A stretch of 64,000 nucleotides of DNA, taken from assembly GCA_015295835.1 (NCBI GenBank), contig DVEG01000029.1:1-64000 (forward strand), given 5' to 3'. This document shows, one piece after another, positions 36,301 to 47,800 of the stretch. Position 1 is the first letter of the stretch, and each line of letters opens with the position of its first letter. The notes under the pieces were generated by a model that worked only from the letters and a program-made list of their open reading frames with translations, was not told the DNA's origin and did no database searches. A program made the translations under genes and the position numbers. This DNA comes from Oscillatoriaceae cyanobacterium M7585_C2015_266. Lineage in GTDB: Bacteria; Cyanobacteriota; Cyanobacteriia; Cyanobacteriales; Oscillatoriaceae.

Positions 36301-36725
36301 CTCGTTCAACTGGACCTTATTCTCTGGTGACGCAACAACCTCTGGGAGGTAAGGCGCAACAAGGTGGTCAGCGTTTCGGAGAAATGGAAGTGTGGGCACT
36401 GGAGGCTTTTGGCGCAGCATATACTCTGCAAGAATTGCTGACAGTAAAGTCGGATGATATGCAGGGGCGCAATGAGGCTCTTAATGCGATCGTTAAAGGT
36501 AAAACTATCCCTCGTCCAGGAACCCCCGAATCCTTTAAAGTGTTGATGCGCGAATTACAGTCTCTTTGCTTGGATATCGCCGTTCACAAGGTAGAAACTA
36601 AAGAAGATGGCACCTCCCGTGACGTAGAAGTTGACCTCATGGCTGACGTGACTTCTCGTCGCACACCTTCGCGACCTACTTATGAAGCCGTGTCGAGGGA
36701 ATCCCTTGAAGAAGGCGACGATTAA
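33324..36725 (+). CDS. rpoB: RNA polymerase beta subunit
   Basis: The catalytic beta subunit of RNA polymerase, 1133 residues. It begins [20 protein letters not shown] at ATG 33324, positioned by GAGGAG at 33315-33320; a TTG four codons earlier is not needed. Conserved regions include the rifampicin region ([20 protein letters not shown] then GPGGL), [43 protein letters not shown], and the C-terminal [20 protein letters not shown]. The length is that of cyanobacterial beta, without the large insertions of proteobacteria. Codon use changes from C-rich third positions in the first two thirds to a more T/A-rich end. rpoC1 follows after 272 bp. Confidence 0.98.
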   Translation: MTNQSFLAPSFTLPDLVEIQRASFRWFLEEGLIEELNSFSPICDYTGKLELHFIGKDYKLKRPKYDVDEAKRRDSTYAVQMYVPTRLINKETGEIKEQEVFIGDLPLMTERGTFIINGAERVIVNQIVRSPGVYYKSETDKNGRRTYNASLIPNRGAWLKFETDKNDLVWVRIDKTRKLSAQVLLKALGLSDSEIFDALRHPEYFQKTIEKEGQFSEEEALMELYRKLRPGEPPTVSGGQQLLDSRFFDPKRYDLGRVGRYKLNKKLRLNVPETTRVLTPQDILAAVDYLINLEFDIGTTDDIDHLGNRRVRSVGELLQNQVRVGLNRLERIIRERMTVSDAETLTPASLVNPKPLVAAIKEFFGSSQLSQFMDQTNPLAELTHKRRLSALGPGGLTRERAGFAVRDIHPSHYGRICPIETPEGPNAGLIGSLATHARVNEYGFIETPFYPVENGRVLRDRPPVFMTADEEDDLRVAPGDISVDEQGYIQGETVPVRYRQEFTTTTPDQVDYIAISPVQIISVATSLIPFLEHDDANRALMGSNMQRQAVPLLKPERPLVGTGLEAQAARDSGMVIVSRTDGEVVYVSAERIIVKSRAANTQTQENHPEENFNIREYDDLKEKNYSAFKAKFSNYIEYQLQKYQRSNQDTCLNQRPLVFEGDEVLAGQILADGSATEGGELALGQNILVAYMPWEGYNYEDAILISERLVYDDVYTSIHIEKYEIEARQTKLGPEEITREIPNVGEDALRQLDENGIIRIGAWVESGDILVGKVTPKGESDQPPEEKLLRAIFGEKARDVRDNSLRVPNGEKGRVVDVRVFTREQGDELPPGANMVVRVYVAQKRKIQVGDKMAGRHGNKGIISRILPIEDMPYLPDGTPVDIVLNPLGVPSRMNVGQIFECLLGWAAHYLDVRFKIVPFDEMHGAEKSRETVHAKLRQAREKTGYDWLFNEDEPGKITVIDGRTGEPFDRPVTVGKAYMLKLVHLVDDKIHARSTGPYSLVTQQPLGGKAQQGGQRFGEMEVWALEAFGAAYTLQELLTVKSDDMQGRNEALNAIVKGKTIPRPGTPESFKVLMRELQSLCLDIAVHKVETKEDGTSRDVEVDLMADVTSRRTPSRPTYEAVSRESLEEGDD

Positions 36726-36746
36726 TTTTTGCTAATACCTATGAAG

Positions 36747-36763
36747 GGCGGGCTTGGCCCGCC
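36747..36763. terminator. GC-rich hairpin after rpoB
   Basis: GGCGGGC (36747-36753) and GCCCGCC (36757-36763) form a perfect 7-bp GC stem with a three-base loop, 22 bp after the rpoB stop. No T-run follows directly, so it may be a pause or processing element rather than a full terminator. Confidence 0.55.
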
Positions 36764-36816
36764 TCTGATTTCCCTCAATTTTGTAAGTAATTAATTCTAT
36801 GGGGGATGTAAAAAAT

Positions 36817-36874
36817 AAAGGCGATTCAGCTTTACTGACGCGAGCGCGCCTTTTACGCTCTAGCCGCCTTTTTT
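36817..36874 (+). terminator. Possible terminator or attenuator between rpoB and rpoC1
   Basis: AAAGGCG (36817-36823) can pair with CGCCTTT (36865-36871), which runs into a T6 tract (36869-36874). An inner hairpin GAGCG (36842-36846) / CGCTC (36856-36860) lies between the arms. The arms are short, so this is a weak call, but the arrangement resembles an intrinsic terminator before rpoC1. Confidence 0.35.
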
Positions 36875-36997
36875 AAAGCCATAAGCATTATCTGCAACAT
36901 CCAAAAAAAACAGTCACTTAGAAGCCAGACTCTTTTTTTTAAAAATCCTAGAAAAACTGGTAAGTAGAATACCTACGCAGCAACGGAGATAAAATAC

Positions 36998-38869
36998 ATG
37001 CCAAAACTTGAGCAAAGGTTCGATTATGTAAAAATAGGATTGGCAAGTCCTGAACGAATTCGCCAATGGGGAGAACGCACTCTTCCTAATGGCCAAGTAG
37101 TAGGCGAGGTCACGAAACCAGAAACTATTAATTACAGAACTTTAAAACCAGAAATGGATGGTTTGTTCTGTGAACGAATCTTCGGACCGGCTAAAGATTG
37201 GGAATGTCATTGTGGTAAATATAAACGAGTGCGGCACCGAGGAATTGTATGTGAAAGATGCGGAGTAGAAGTAACCGAATCTCGGGTGCGCCGACACCGG
37301 ATGGGATATATAAAACTTGCAGCACCTGTCGCCCACGTTTGGTATCTCAAAGGTATTCCCAGCTACATGTCAATTCTTCTCGACATGCCCCTGCGAGATG
37401 TAGAGCAAATTGTATACTTCAATGCTTATGTCGTCCTCAACCCCGGTAATCACGAGAGCTTGCAATACAAGCAACTGCTCACCGAAGATCAGTGGATGGA
37501 AATTGAAGATCAGCTTTACAGCGAAGATTCTCAACTCAGCGGTATTGAAGTAGGTATCGGAGCCGAAGCTCTACAACGTCTGCTGCAAGATATTGACTTA
37601 CAAGCCGAAGCCGACTCCCTGCGCGAAGAAATTGCTAACGCTAAAGGACAAAAACGAGCTAAATTAATTAAACGTCTGCGCGTAATCGATAACTTTATCG
37701 CCACCGGCGCTAAACCAGAATGGATGGTGCTGTCGGTAATTCCAGTCATCCCACCAGATTTGCGCCCAATGGTACAGCTCGACGGAGGTCGTTTTGCAAC
37801 TTCTGATTTGAATGATTTGTATCGGCGGGTGATTAATCGCAATAATCGTCTGGCTCGATTGCAGGAAATTTTGGCTCCGGAAATTATTATCCGCAATGAA
37901 AAGCGAATGCTGCAAGAAGCTGTCGATGCTCTCATTGATAATGGGCGTCGGGGTCGAACAGTGGTAGGAGCTAATAACCGCCCGCTAAAATCCCTCTCAG
38001 ATATTATCGAGGGTAAACAGGGAAGGTTCCGTCAAAATTTACTCGGTAAACGGGTGGATTATTCCGGACGTTCTGTTATTGTGGTGGGACCGAAATTAAA
38101 GATTCACCAGTGCGGTTTGCCACGAGAAATGGCGATCGAATTATTCCAACCGTTTGTTATTCACCGCCTCATCCGTCATGGTTTAGTTAATAATATTAAG
38201 GCGGCTAAAAAGTTAATTCAACGCAATGATCCTAGTGTTTGGGATGTTCTAGAAGAGGTAATTGAAGGACATCCCGTACTGCTAAATCGCGCGCCTACGC
38301 TCCACCGTTTGGGAATTCAAGCTTTTGAACCTATCTTGGTTGAAGGGCGAGCAATTCAGCTACATCCCTTGGTTTGTCCGGCTTTTAATGCTGACTTCGA
38401 TGGCGATCAGATGGCTGTACATGTTCCTTTGTCTTTAGAAGCTCAGGCAGAAGCTCGGTTGTTAATGCTGGCATCAAATAATATTATGTCGCCAGCAACA
38501 GGTCGTCCGATTATAACGCCGTCGCAAGATATGGTTCTTGGCTGTTATTATTTAACTGCTGAAAATCCGCGTCCGCAAAAAGGTGAAGGTCGTTATTTTG
38601 CTAATCTCGATGATGCAATTATAGCTTATGAGCAAAAGCAGATAGACTTACACGCTTTTATTTGGGTGCGCTTTGACGGAGAGGTGGAGACGGATGAAAA
38701 AGATGAGGAGCCGATTTCTGTAGAAAGATTAGCAAATGGTCAAGTTACTAAACTGTATAAGTTCCGTAAAGTTCGTGAGGATGCTGAGGGCAATCTGATT
38801 TCCCAATATATCCGGACAACTCCTGGCAGAATTATTTTCAATAAGACTATTGCGGAGGCTTTGGCTTAG
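36998..38869 (+). CDS. rpoC1: RNA polymerase gamma subunit (beta-prime N-terminal part)
   Basis: The N-terminal part of beta-prime, a separate gene in cyanobacteria and plastids, 623 residues. The zinc-binding region is complete ([20 protein letters not shown], near 70-90). The active-site loop [12 protein letters not shown] that binds the catalytic magnesium lies near 468-480. The clamp and lid motifs ([37 protein letters not shown]) are intact. The ATG 36998 has GGAGA at 36986-36990. It ends in TAG. It lies 272 bp after rpoB and 317 bp before rpoC2; both gaps contain hairpins, so read-through or separate promoters are needed for equal supply. Confidence 0.98.
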   Translation: MPKLEQRFDYVKIGLASPERIRQWGERTLPNGQVVGEVTKPETINYRTLKPEMDGLFCERIFGPAKDWECHCGKYKRVRHRGIVCERCGVEVTESRVRRHRMGYIKLAAPVAHVWYLKGIPSYMSILLDMPLRDVEQIVYFNAYVVLNPGNHESLQYKQLLTEDQWMEIEDQLYSEDSQLSGIEVGIGAEALQRLLQDIDLQAEADSLREEIANAKGQKRAKLIKRLRVIDNFIATGAKPEWMVLSVIPVIPPDLRPMVQLDGGRFATSDLNDLYRRVINRNNRLARLQEILAPEIIIRNEKRMLQEAVDALIDNGRRGRTVVGANNRPLKSLSDIIEGKQGRFRQNLLGKRVDYSGRSVIVVGPKLKIHQCGLPREMAIELFQPFVIHRLIRHGLVNNIKAAKKLIQRNDPSVWDVLEEVIEGHPVLLNRAPTLHRLGIQAFEPILVEGRAIQLHPLVCPAFNADFDGDQMAVHVPLSLEAQAEARLLMLASNNIMSPATGRPIITPSQDMVLGCYYLTAENPRPQKGEGRYFANLDDAIIAYEQKQIDLHAFIWVRFDGEVETDEKDEEPISVERLANGQVTKLYKFRKVREDAEGNLISQYIRTTPGRIIFNKTIAEALA

Positions 38870-38879
38870 AGCAAATGTA

Positions 38880-39011
38880 AGGCAAGTTAATTGCTGCAAG
38901 GGATGAAAAAGTAGGTAATATTAAACGTCTTGTGGTAGTAAACATAACTGTAACTTCTTAATGTTTTTTGCCGGCCCTACATGCATCCCCTTGCCTAATT
39001 AATTTTTTTTT
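38880..39011 (+). promoter_or_regulatory. Competing stem-loops and T9 tract between rpoC1 and rpoC2
   Basis: One right arm (38984-38996, CATCCCCTTGCCT) can pair with either of two left arms. AGGCAAG (38880-38886) gives 7 perfect pairs. GCAAGGGATG (38896-38905) gives 10 pairs with one bulged C. A run of nine T (39003-39011) follows. The layout resembles an attenuator or leaky terminator in the rpoC1-rpoC2 gap. Loops are about 80-100 bases, so folding is uncertain. Confidence 0.35.
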
Positions 39012-39186
39012 ATTTTCTTAAAGTTGAATGTTTAGATAGGAGAAATTTATAAAGAATAACAAGGAGGGGCGGAAAAGAGATAGGTTACATCATTTTTTGG
39101 AGAAAAATAAAACAAAAACAAAACCGGGCTGTAAAGAAACATAGCGGGCGTAATAAGGAAAAAGTTTAGTGCTCAAGGAGTAACAA

Positions 39187-42100
39187 ATGTCAGAGGAAAA
39201 GATGATATTTCGCAATCGAACCATCGATAAGGGGCAGCTGAAAAAGCTGATCTCCTGGGCATTCACGAAATACGGCACGGCGCGCACAGCTCAAATCGCC
39301 GACTCCCTGAAAGATTTGGGATTCCGCTACGCTACAAAAGCCGGAGTATCTATATCTGTAGAAGATTTGAAAGTGCCGCCTACAAAGCGAAACCTCCTCG
39401 ACAAAGCCGAGCGAGAAATCCGCAAAACCGAAACCCGCTACAGCCGTGGCGAAATCACCGAAGTTGAACGCTTCCAAAAGGTAATCGACACTTGGAATAG
39501 CACCAGTGAAGAACTCAAAGACGAAGTAGTTCGTTATTTCCGCGCCACAGATCCCCTGAATTCTGTTTACATGATGGCTTTTTCTGGTGCTCGCGGCAAC
39601 ATTTCCCAAGTACGTCAACTTGTTGGCATGCGGGGATTAATGGCGGATCCGCAAGGAGAAATAATCGATTTGCCGATTAAAACTAACTTCCGGGAAGGGC
39701 TGACAGTAACTGAGTATATCATTTCCTCCTACGGAGCTCGCAAGGGTTTGGTAGACACCGCCCTCCGAACTGCTGACTCTGGCTACCTGACACGGCGGTT
39801 GGTAGATGTTTCCCAAGACGTAATCGTGAGGGAAAGCGACTGCGGCACAACCAGGGGCATTGTATTGCGGAGCATGACAGACGGCGAGCGCGTACTCATA
39901 CCCCTGAAAGAAAGACTGATAGGCCGCGTATTAGCCGCCGATGTTCGCCATCCCAAAACAGGTCAAGTACTAGCCACCCGCAACACAGCAATATCAGCAG
40001 AAATCAGTGAAGAAATTGTAGCAGCAGGCATAGAAGAAGTATTAGTGCGCTCGCCCCTCACCTGCGCGCTACAACGTTCAGTCTGCCAGCGTTGCTACGG
40101 CTGGTCACTTGCCCACGCCCAACTGGTAGACTTAGGCGAAGCCATAGGCATCATTGCCGCCCAATCCATAGGCGAACCAGGAACCCAGCTCACCATGCGC
40201 ACATTCCACACCGGCGGCGTATTCACAGGCGAAGTAGCCCGTCAGATAAAAGCCCCCTTCAGCGGCACAATTCGCTATTCCCAAAACCTACGCGTACGCC
40301 CCTTCCGTACCCGTCACGGAGAAGAAGCCTTTATAGTAGAAAATGCCAACGCCGAAATCATCTTAGAAACCCCAGAAAAGCGGGAAAAATTTCCAATACT
40401 CCAGGGTTCTACCCTACTTGTAGAAGATGGAGCCGAAGTCCAAGCCGAGGAAATACTCGCAGAAGTGCCGATAACCGGCAGCCGTGCCCGCAAAACCACA
40501 GAAAAGGCGACCAAAGACGTAGCATCCGACCTAGCAGGCGAAGTCAAATTTGCTGACCTAATCCCAGAAGAAAAAACAGACCGTCAGGGGAATACCACAC
40601 GTATCGCCCAACGAGGCGGATTAATCTGGATATTATCAGGAGAAGTATATAACCTGCCCCCCGGCGCAGAACCGATCGTTAAAAACGGCGAGCGGGTAGA
40701 AACAAACAGCGTCCTAGCCGAAACCAAACTGATCAGCGAACACGGCGGAGTCGTTCGCCTGCCTTCCAGTCTGCAAGGGCATACCGGAGAACTCACCCAA
40801 ATCGACCATCCCAGGGAAGTAGAAATCATCACAGCCTCCGTAATGCTCGACCAAGCCGTAGTCCGCATCGAAAGCTACCAAGGACGGGAACACTACGTCA
40901 TACATACTAGCAACGGACAGCGCTTTTCCCTGAAAGCAACCCCCGGCACTAAAGTGCAAAACAACCAAGTAGTCGCCGAACTCATGGATGGGCGCTACCA
41001 CACCCAAACCGGAGGCATCATCAAATACGCCGGAGTCGAAGTGCAAAAACGGGGCAAAGCCAAACAGGGCTATGAAGTAATAAAAGGCGGCACCCTACTG
41101 TGGATACCGGAAGAGTGCCACGAAGTAAACAAAGACCTCTCCCTACTGCTAGTAGAAGACGGCCAATATGTAGAAGCAGGAACCGAAATCGTCAAAGATA
41201 TTTTCTGCCAGAATAGCGGCGTCGTAGAAGTCACCCAGAAAAATGAAATCTTGCGCGAAGTAGTCATTAAGCCGGGAGACCTCTACATGGTAGACGATCC
41301 CGACGAAGTCATAGCCAAAGATAAAACCTTCGCTAATCCTGGGCAAGAGATAATGCCTGGACTGGTTTTGGAAGACATGCGCTATATCGAATACGTGGAA
41401 ACTCCAGAAGGTCCTGCATTGTTGCTGCGTCCGGTAACGGAATTTCACGTTCCCGACGAGCCTCCCGTGCCTTCCCAGGAATCGCGCAATGAATCAGGGT
41501 CAGCGATCGCCCTACGAGCCGTACAACGCCTGCCCTACAAAGACGGGGAACGGGTCAAATCAGTAGAAGGACTCGAACTGCTGCGCACACAATTAGTCCT
41601 CGAAATTGGTAAAGATGCCATCGAATTAGCTGCCGATATTGAACTCGTCCCCATCCAAGAAGAAGAAGCCCGACAGATGGGAATAGCAAACCTTTCTGAT
41701 CAACAGGGAGGCGAATATGGACCATTAATGCGCCTACAGCTCGTAATCCTAGAGACCCTAGTAATTCGCCGTGACATGCAAGCAGACGCAATATCTGGCA
41801 GCACCCACACCCGCTTGCTAGTAGAAGACGGTGAAATAATTCAACCGGGCGCAGTCGTTGCTCGCACAGAAATTCAGTGCAAAGAAGCAGGGGAAGTGCG
41901 CGGCATACGCGAAGGAGCAGAAGCAATCCGCCGCATCTTAGTCGTGCGCGATGCTGATATCGCCACAATACTGGTGCGAGGAAAGAAGCCACTTGTCAAA
42001 AAAGGCGATATGCTCGTAGGCGGGCTGGATCGGGTAGCAGAAGGGCAAATCTCAGAAATATCTGGACAAGTAATAGCTGTTGAACGTCTTGACGGCAGCC

Positions 42101-43335
42101 AGATACAATCTTTAGCTCAAAAAGCTCTCCCTACATCAGCAACCGAATTACCCGCCCCAGTTGATACTACAGAAGAAGTCTACAAAATACAAATACGCAT
42201 CGCCCGCCCTTATCGCGTCTCATCCGGAGCCGTGCTTCACGTCGAAGACGGTTCCCTGGTACAGCGGGGCGACAATTTAGTGCTGCTAGTGTTTGAGCGA
42301 GCAAAAACAGGCGACATCATACAAGGATTGCCCCGGATTGAAGAACTTCTGGAAGCCCGCAAGCCAAAGGAAGCTTGTGTGTTGGCAAAACGCCCAGGAC
42401 GAGCGCAGGTGAATTACAGCGACGACGATACAGTCGAAGTGAAAATTATAGAAGCCGATGGAGTGATAACAGATTACCCAATAGGCCCCGGTCAAACAGT
42501 GATCGTTTCCGATGGTCAAGAGGTAGAGGCGGCGGAACCACTCACGGACGGGCCTGCTAATCCCCACGAAATTCTAGAGATATTCTTTGATTATTACATG
42601 GAACAGATGGGGAGATTCGAGGCGGCTCAGAAGGCTTTCGAGAAGGTGCAGACAATGGTCTTAAATGAAGTGCAGTCGGTGTATCAGTCTCAAGGAATTG
42701 ATATTTCCGACAAGCATATAGAAGTGATTGTCCGCCAAATGACCTCGAAAGTGCGCATAGATGACGGCGGCGATACTACTATGTTGCCGGGCGAGTTGGT
42801 GGAATTACGCCAAGTCGAGCAAGTGAATGAAGCAATGAGTATTACTGGCGGTGCTCCGGCTCAGTATACGCCTGTGTTATTGGGGATTACAAAGGCGTCA
42901 CTGAATACAGATAGCTTTATCTCGGCGGCGAGTTTCCAAGAAACAACGCGGGTGCTAACAGAGGCGGCGATCGAAGGTAAGTCCGACTGGCTACGGGGCC
43001 TCAAGGAAAATGTGATCATTGGCCGTCTTATACCCGCTGGCACTGGGTTTAATGCCTATGAGGATAGCAGCAATAGTGAGCAGGATATGAGCGCCTACGG
43101 AGATATGGCCGTCGACGAGGAAGAAGAAATACAGGATGTGCTGGTGGACGATCCACTCGCCCGTCGCATGGGCAGCTCGACGCTCCTTGGCTCTAATGAC
43201 AGGCGGCGTCGTTCCAGTAAGACTTTCGATTTGAGCAACGCTGATTTTCCGTCGGCTGACAGTGATGATTTAGTCGATGAGGATGATGATGATGAGGATG
43301 ATGATGAGGATGATGATGAGGATGAGGATTTTTGA
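39187..43335 (+). CDS. rpoC2: RNA polymerase beta-prime subunit (C-terminal part)
   Basis: The C-terminal part of beta-prime, 1382 residues, including the large cyanobacterial insertion (SI3-type sandwich-barrel repeats, about 340-1000) inside the trigger-loop region. Diagnostic segments are the start [19 protein letters not shown], the bridge/trigger area [40 protein letters not shown], and [16 protein letters not shown] near the C-terminus. The ATG 39187 has AAGGAG at 39175-39180. The last 25 residues are almost entirely Asp and Glu, encoded by GAT/GAG repeats (about 43261-43330). Such acidic ends occur in some cyanobacterial rpoC2 but vary. Proper length otherwise. Confidence 0.98.
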   Translation: MSEEKMIFRNRTIDKGQLKKLISWAFTKYGTARTAQIADSLKDLGFRYATKAGVSISVEDLKVPPTKRNLLDKAEREIRKTETRYSRGEITEVERFQKVIDTWNSTSEELKDEVVRYFRATDPLNSVYMMAFSGARGNISQVRQLVGMRGLMADPQGEIIDLPIKTNFREGLTVTEYIISSYGARKGLVDTALRTADSGYLTRRLVDVSQDVIVRESDCGTTRGIVLRSMTDGERVLIPLKERLIGRVLAADVRHPKTGQVLATRNTAISAEISEEIVAAGIEEVLVRSPLTCALQRSVCQRCYGWSLAHAQLVDLGEAIGIIAAQSIGEPGTQLTMRTFHTGGVFTGEVARQIKAPFSGTIRYSQNLRVRPFRTRHGEEAFIVENANAEIILETPEKREKFPILQGSTLLVEDGAEVQAEEILAEVPITGSRARKTTEKATKDVASDLAGEVKFADLIPEEKTDRQGNTTRIAQRGGLIWILSGEVYNLPPGAEPIVKNGERVETNSVLAETKLISEHGGVVRLPSSLQGHTGELTQIDHPREVEIITASVMLDQAVVRIESYQGREHYVIHTSNGQRFSLKATPGTKVQNNQVVAELMDGRYHTQTGGIIKYAGVEVQKRGKAKQGYEVIKGGTLLWIPEECHEVNKDLSLLLVEDGQYVEAGTEIVKDIFCQNSGVVEVTQKNEILREVVIKPGDLYMVDDPDEVIAKDKTFANPGQEIMPGLVLEDMRYIEYVETPEGPALLLRPVTEFHVPDEPPVPSQESRNESGSAIALRAVQRLPYKDGERVKSVEGLELLRTQLVLEIGKDAIELAADIELVPIQEEEARQMGIANLSDQQGGEYGPLMRLQLVILETLVIRRDMQADAISGSTHTRLLVEDGEIIQPGAVVARTEIQCKEAGEVRGIREGAEAIRRILVVRDADIATILVRGKKPLVKKGDMLVGGLDRVAEGQISEISGQVIAVERLDGSQIQSLAQKALPTSATELPAPVDTTEEVYKIQIRIARPYRVSSGAVLHVEDGSLVQRGDNLVLLVFERAKTGDIIQGLPRIEELLEARKPKEACVLAKRPGRAQVNYSDDDTVEVKIIEADGVITDYPIGPGQTVIVSDGQEVEAAEPLTDGPANPHEILEIFFDYYMEQMGRFEAAQKAFEKVQTMVLNEVQSVYQSQGIDISDKHIEVIVRQMTSKVRIDDGGDTTMLPGELVELRQVEQVNEAMSITGGAPAQYTPVLLGITKASLNTDSFISAASFQETTRVLTEAAIEGKSDWLRGLKENVIIGRLIPAGTGFNAYEDSSNSEQDMSAYGDMAVDEEEEIQDVLVDDPLARRMGSSTLLGSNDRRRRSSKTFDLSNADFPSADSDDLVDEDDDDEDDDEDDDEDEDF

Positions 43336-43440
43336 AAAAATCTTGTTCTTGATAATTAGGTATTAGGCGCGGAGTTTTCGGCTTTACAATTGCTGATTCT
43401 GGCGTCTGAAATTATTTCTGCAAATGGCCCAACTCCGTCT

Positions 43441-43465
43441 AAACCCGGTTGGAAAAACCGGGTTT
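43441..43465. terminator. AAACCCGGTT hairpin after rpoC2
   Basis: AAACCCGGTT (43441-43450) and AACCGGGTTT (43456-43465) form a perfect 10-bp stem with a five-base loop, about 105 bp after the rpoC2 stop. A second copy of the left arm, AAACCCGGTT at 43531-43540, begins an imperfect hairpin. They belong to the dispersed hairpin family also found at 5411, 58968 and 61557. Confidence 0.7.
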
Positions 43466-43578
43466 CCGTGCTATCCTATCACCAAGAACAAGAAAAAGTT
43501 AAAAATTATCACTAGCAACTGAATACCTATAAACCCGGTTTTTTAAAAACCACTCACATTTCTCACAAGCGCTTTGAA

Positions 43579-43998
43579 ATGACCCCATCTGACTCATTAA
43601 ATAATCACTCTACGCCTGTTTCACAACCGTGGGAAAAACAAGATCATTCCCACATTGACGAAATAGACGATGAAGTGCAAATGCCATACCCCGCACACTC
43701 TCTTGGGCTTGCTCACAGCCATCTGCACGTTCACAGCGAAGAATCTCTGCGACGCCTCGTGAATCGACTCTCTCGCATTGAAGGGCACATCCGAGGTATC
43801 AAAAGCATGGTGCAAGAAAGCAAAGCTTGCCCTGATATCCTCATTCAGATTGCTGCCGTTCGAGGTGCTCTTGATCGAGTCGCTCGCATGATTTTAGACG
43901 AGCATTTAACAGAGTGTGTGGTTCGAGCGGCTAAACAAGGTAATATCGAAGATGAAATTCAACAGCTCAAGTCTGCCCTCGATCGCTTTTTGCCCTAG
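43579..43998 (+). CDS. CsoR/RcnR-family metal sensor, InrS-like
   Basis: A 139-residue metal-responsive repressor of the CsoR/RcnR family. The C-terminal helical core starts at LRRLVNRLSRIEGHIRGIK. Metal-binding residues Cys84, His109 and Cys113 are spaced 25 and 4 apart, as in CsoR and InrS. His52 lies 32 residues before Cys84, which is the spacing of His21 to Cys53 in the nickel sensor InrS of Synechocystis. The N-terminus is His-rich (about eight His in the first 52 residues). This supports a nickel (InrS-like) sensor over a copper CsoR, but metal preference cannot be settled from sequence. No exporter gene is adjacent. The stop is TAG. Confidence 0.88.
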   Translation: MTPSDSLNNHSTPVSQPWEKQDHSHIDEIDDEVQMPYPAHSLGLAHSHLHVHSEESLRRLVNRLSRIEGHIRGIKSMVQESKACPDILIQIAAVRGALDRVARMILDEHLTECVVRAAKQGNIEDEIQQLKSALDRFLP

Positions 43999-44179
43999 CC
44001 TGATATTCCCGACATTATTTGGGAGATTATTGCCTTTTTAATTTCCCAACTGCTAAAGGCTTTTTTCAAGTTGCTCTTATTCTTTATAACCTTTATAACC
44101 TTATTGTGGGGATTTTTCACTGCTGTTTGTTGCTGGGATTTGGAGATTGGGGGATTGTTTTTATGCCTGTGTCTAGTTT

Positions 44180-44842
44180 CTAAACTTTATCTGACACTGG
44201 ATGTTGCCCGTAAAATGGCAAAGCTTCTGCCCAAGTCGGTTGCAACCCTTTCTGCCAATCCAGATAAGCGAGTTGCAAAAGAGCTGAAACTGATGCCCCA
44301 AGCTCATTGCTTACCCGAATTAAATGGTAAGGATTTGGCCATTTTTGTAGGGTTTCCTGCCACGCTTCCGGTGTTAGTGCCGCATCTGGCAACAAGACAG
44401 TAATTTGGGTAGAAAGTTTGTAAATAGCGGCAAATATTTGCCCCCTCTGTGCTGGCATCTCTACTGCAATATCGGTGTCGTCAGAAATGGAGCTTGTGCG
44501 CTGTTTTTCAAATTGCGCTGCTGCTGCTAGAGTAGAAATGGCAAACACGGGAATTTTTAACTGCTGGGCAATTGCTCGCGCGGTAACAACGCCGATACGA
44601 GTGCCGGTAAAGCTGCCTGGGCCTTTGGCCACTGCTACAAATGCTAAATCTTCCCAATTCTGAGGTTTGATAAATTCAGCTAAAATTGCGTGTAAGTCAG
44701 TAGAAAGCGCTCGCCCTAAGTTCCAGGTTTGGCAGCGTTCGTCTCCTGCAAAGTTACTTATAGCTAACCCCAGTTCTGGGCTGGTGGCGTGTATAGCAAG
44801 TGCATATTTTTTGCCGTCCAAAAAAAATGGTTGAGGGTTCAA
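44180..44842 (-). CDS. tsaB: tRNA threonylcarbamoyladenosine synthesis protein TsaB
   Basis: TsaB (YeaZ), 220 residues, a non-catalytic ASKHA-fold partner of TsaD in making the t6A modification at position 37 of ANN-decoding tRNAs. The diagnostic phosphate-type segment GPGSFTGTRIGVVTARAIAQ is intact, after AIHATSPELGLAISN near the start and before STLAAAAQ. The C-terminal half is less conserved, as usual. The ATG at 44842 is accepted without a strong ribosome-binding site. It lies just upstream of nothing on its strand; the six-PAS kinase gene ends 39 bp away on the same strand and reads into it, so the kinase and tsaB may share a transcript. Confidence 0.92.
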   Translation of the reverse strand: MNPQPFFLDGKKYALAIHATSPELGLAISNFAGDERCQTWNLGRALSTDLHAILAEFIKPQNWEDLAFVAVAKGPGSFTGTRIGVVTARAIAQQLKIPVFAISTLAAAAQFEKQRTSSISDDTDIAVEMPAQRGQIFAAIYKLSTQITVLLPDAALTPEAWQETLQKWPNPYHLIRVSNELGASVSALLQLAYLDWQKGLQPTWAEALPFYGQHPVSDKV

Positions 44843-44881
44843 GGTCTTGTTTTTTTATTTATTTATAGGTTATATTTTTAT

Positions 44882-47800
44882 TTAATAACTCTTTTTATTC
44901 CCTGATTGCAATTTAATAGATTCTCTTTGGCGAATCGGAATTTCAATCCAGAATTCTGCCCCTTTTCCTGGTTCAGAAAAGCATTTTAATGTACCCTTGT
45001 GCTTGCTAACCACTATTTGATAGCATATGGAAAGACCTAAACCTGTGCCTTTACCCACGGGTTTAGTAGTAAAGAAAGGGTCAAATAACCGTTCTTTTAC
45101 TGCCTTGTTCATGCCTGGGCCATTATCTGCAATCCGAATCACTACTGATTCTGGCTTGGGTGGTGAAGAGGGCTCTCCTGTTTGGGTAATTGGCTCTTGT
45201 AACTCAGAACTCAAAGATGTACGGATGGTAATGATTCCGGGTTTATTTTGGGTTTCTAAAGCATCGATCGCATTGCTGATTATATTCAGAAAAACTTGAT
45301 TCAATTGTCCAGCGTAGCATTCTACCTGCGGCAGTGAGCCATATTCTTTGATGATTTTGATGCCGGGATGCGAACTATTTGGTTTCAAGCGGTTCTGCAA
45401 AATTAATAAAGTATTGTCTATGCCTTCGTGCAAGTCTACCATTTTCATCTCAGCTTCGTCAAGTCGAGAGAAATTTCGCAGAGATACGACAATCTGACGA
45501 ATGCGATCTGCTCCTACTTGCATAGAAGACATTATTTTCGGTAAGTCTTCGATAATAAAATCAAGGTCGATCGCCTGGATTTTATTTCTTATTCTCTCGC
45601 TGGGTTCGGGAACTTCTTCTTTGTAAACTTCTATCAAGTCTAACAAGTCGCGGGCGTAGTTGCGAGCATAACTTAGATTAGCGTAAATAAAATTAACTGG
45701 ATTGTTGATTTCGTGTGCTACCCCGGCAACCAATTGCCCTAGGGAAGACATTTTTTCTGTCTGAATTAACTGAGCTTGAGTTTGTTGCAATTCAAGTAAC
45801 GCTTGTTCTAGTTGTTTGGCTTTAGCTTGAGCTACGGCTGCTGCATTTACAGATTGTGAGTATAATTCTGCTTGGTCGATCGCGATCGCTAGCTGATCTC
45901 TTACAGCTTGTAACAATTCTACTTCACTTTCATTCCAGGCTCTATCTTTTTGATAGTGAACACAGCCGACTATTCCGATCGCACCTGTTCGCGTCTGAAT
46001 TGGAAGTGCCAGTATTGAAGTTAATCCTACAGAGCGAGCAAATTTGTGCAATATCGGATCGGCAAGTATTTTTGCCTTATCTGCACAGATAATTTCTTCT
46101 TTCAATAATTTTTCGACAATTGCCGTGCTATTTTTTGCCTTATAGCGTCCTACCAAACTTTTTAAATTGGGTTCTTTTGCCTCAGTAACAACTTGTAAAT
46201 ATGGTCTTTTCTTTTCTGGATGATACCAAATAAACAAGCACCTGTCAACCTGTAAAAGACTACGAATTTCGCGAACTGCTGTTTCCAAAATTGTGTTCAA
46301 TTCTAGAGAATTGCGAATTTGGTTAGCTAAATGAAAAAGCAGTGCTTCCCGACGTGAGAGTAGTTCTTCTCTGGCGAGGAGGCGATCGATCGCTACTGCC
46401 AAGGCATTGGCCACCCAAATTAATGTGCTGCGATCTGCTTCGCTGAAAGGTCTTTGACTCACCAGCACCATCACGCCCATTAACTTATCTTGAACAATCA
46501 AAGGATAACCAGCTAAGGCAGTAGCCTCTTGGGAAGAGCGAGGATTAAAAAATTCGGGATACATAATTTGTTCTTCGCCAAAAATCCCTCCGCCGGCATC
46601 TTTTGTAATATAGGGTTGACGGTTTTGAGCAATAAATCCGATTACAGAAAAACCTAAAGGAATGCGATCTTGAAATTCAGCTGTAGCGGGTTGTTCACCA
46701 GCATAAGCGGCTAACTCTAGCAGGTGAGTGGCTGGGTTGAACTTCCAAATTCCGGCAAAATTCAAATTCAAACATAGCTCCATTGCTTCAGCGCAGCGGT
46801 GGAGAATTTCTGGCAGAGAGCTGCTTTGTACAAGAGCAACGCCTACTTCAGCAGCTAAGGTAGAAAGCCGAGAGCGGGAGCGGAGGATTTCTTCAACTCG
46901 TTTGCGATCGCTTATATCATAAAATGCAGCCAATATTGCCGATTCGCCGTTAAAAGTCAGCTGCTCTAAAGATAAGGTAATCCAAAACGGTTTGCCGTCT
47001 GCCTTTTTGACACAGAGTTCACAGTTACGCACTCGCCCTTCTTTTTGCAAGCGCTCCATTACCTTTTCTAGCTCTGTAGGATTGTAGTAAAAATCGCTCA
47101 GCTTCGCTGCAGCAATTTCCTCAGCAGACAAACCAAAAGCTGTTTCTAGTGCTGGATTAGCGTATAAAATTGCACCGTCTTCTTGACGAGCAATGGAAAT
47201 GGGAATAGGGGTAGCAGATGCGATCGCTCTAAATCTTTCTTCACTTTCCTTTAGTGCTTCTTCTGCTAGTAATCGTTCGGTAATATCCTCGATTGCCCCG
47301 GCGAAATATTTTGGCTCTCCTGAAGATTCTCTTACCAGAGAAAGTGTCAAATTCACCCACACCTGCGAGCCATTTTTACGCAGGTAGCGTTTTTGACGGG
47401 CTCCTGCCTGTACCTGCCCCATCACCATTGCTTGCATCCATTCTGTATCTGAAAGCCTGTCGTCGGGGGGGGCAATTTCTAAAAATCCCAGCGCTAAAAG
47501 TTCAGTTTCTGTGTAACCTAAAATTTCACAAAAGCGTTGGTTAACCCGTAGAAATCGTCCGTCTAGTGCTATTAAAGCAAAGCCCACGGCTGCCTGCTCG
47601 AAAGTAGCGCGAAACCGCTGTTCACTTTCTCTGAGTTCTTCTTCTGCGCGCTTGCGAGCGGTAATATCTTGGACGAGGGAAGCTACTCCGACAGCGTGGC
47701 CTCTTGCATCTACTAAGAGCGTATTATACCACTCACATATAATAATTCTACCATCTTTAGTAATATTTTCATTAGTGCTGCGTGTGCCGCCCCGATTGGC

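Noticed and set aside
40092-40556. 154-codon plus-strand frame inside rpoC2
   Set aside because: It is an Arg/His/Pro-rich shadow frame of a highly conserved gene.
44071-44403. Plus-strand frame of 110 codons with a hydrophobic start
   Set aside because: It overlaps most of the C-terminal part of tsaB on the opposite strand, has no ribosome-binding site, and its second half is the antisense of a conserved gene.
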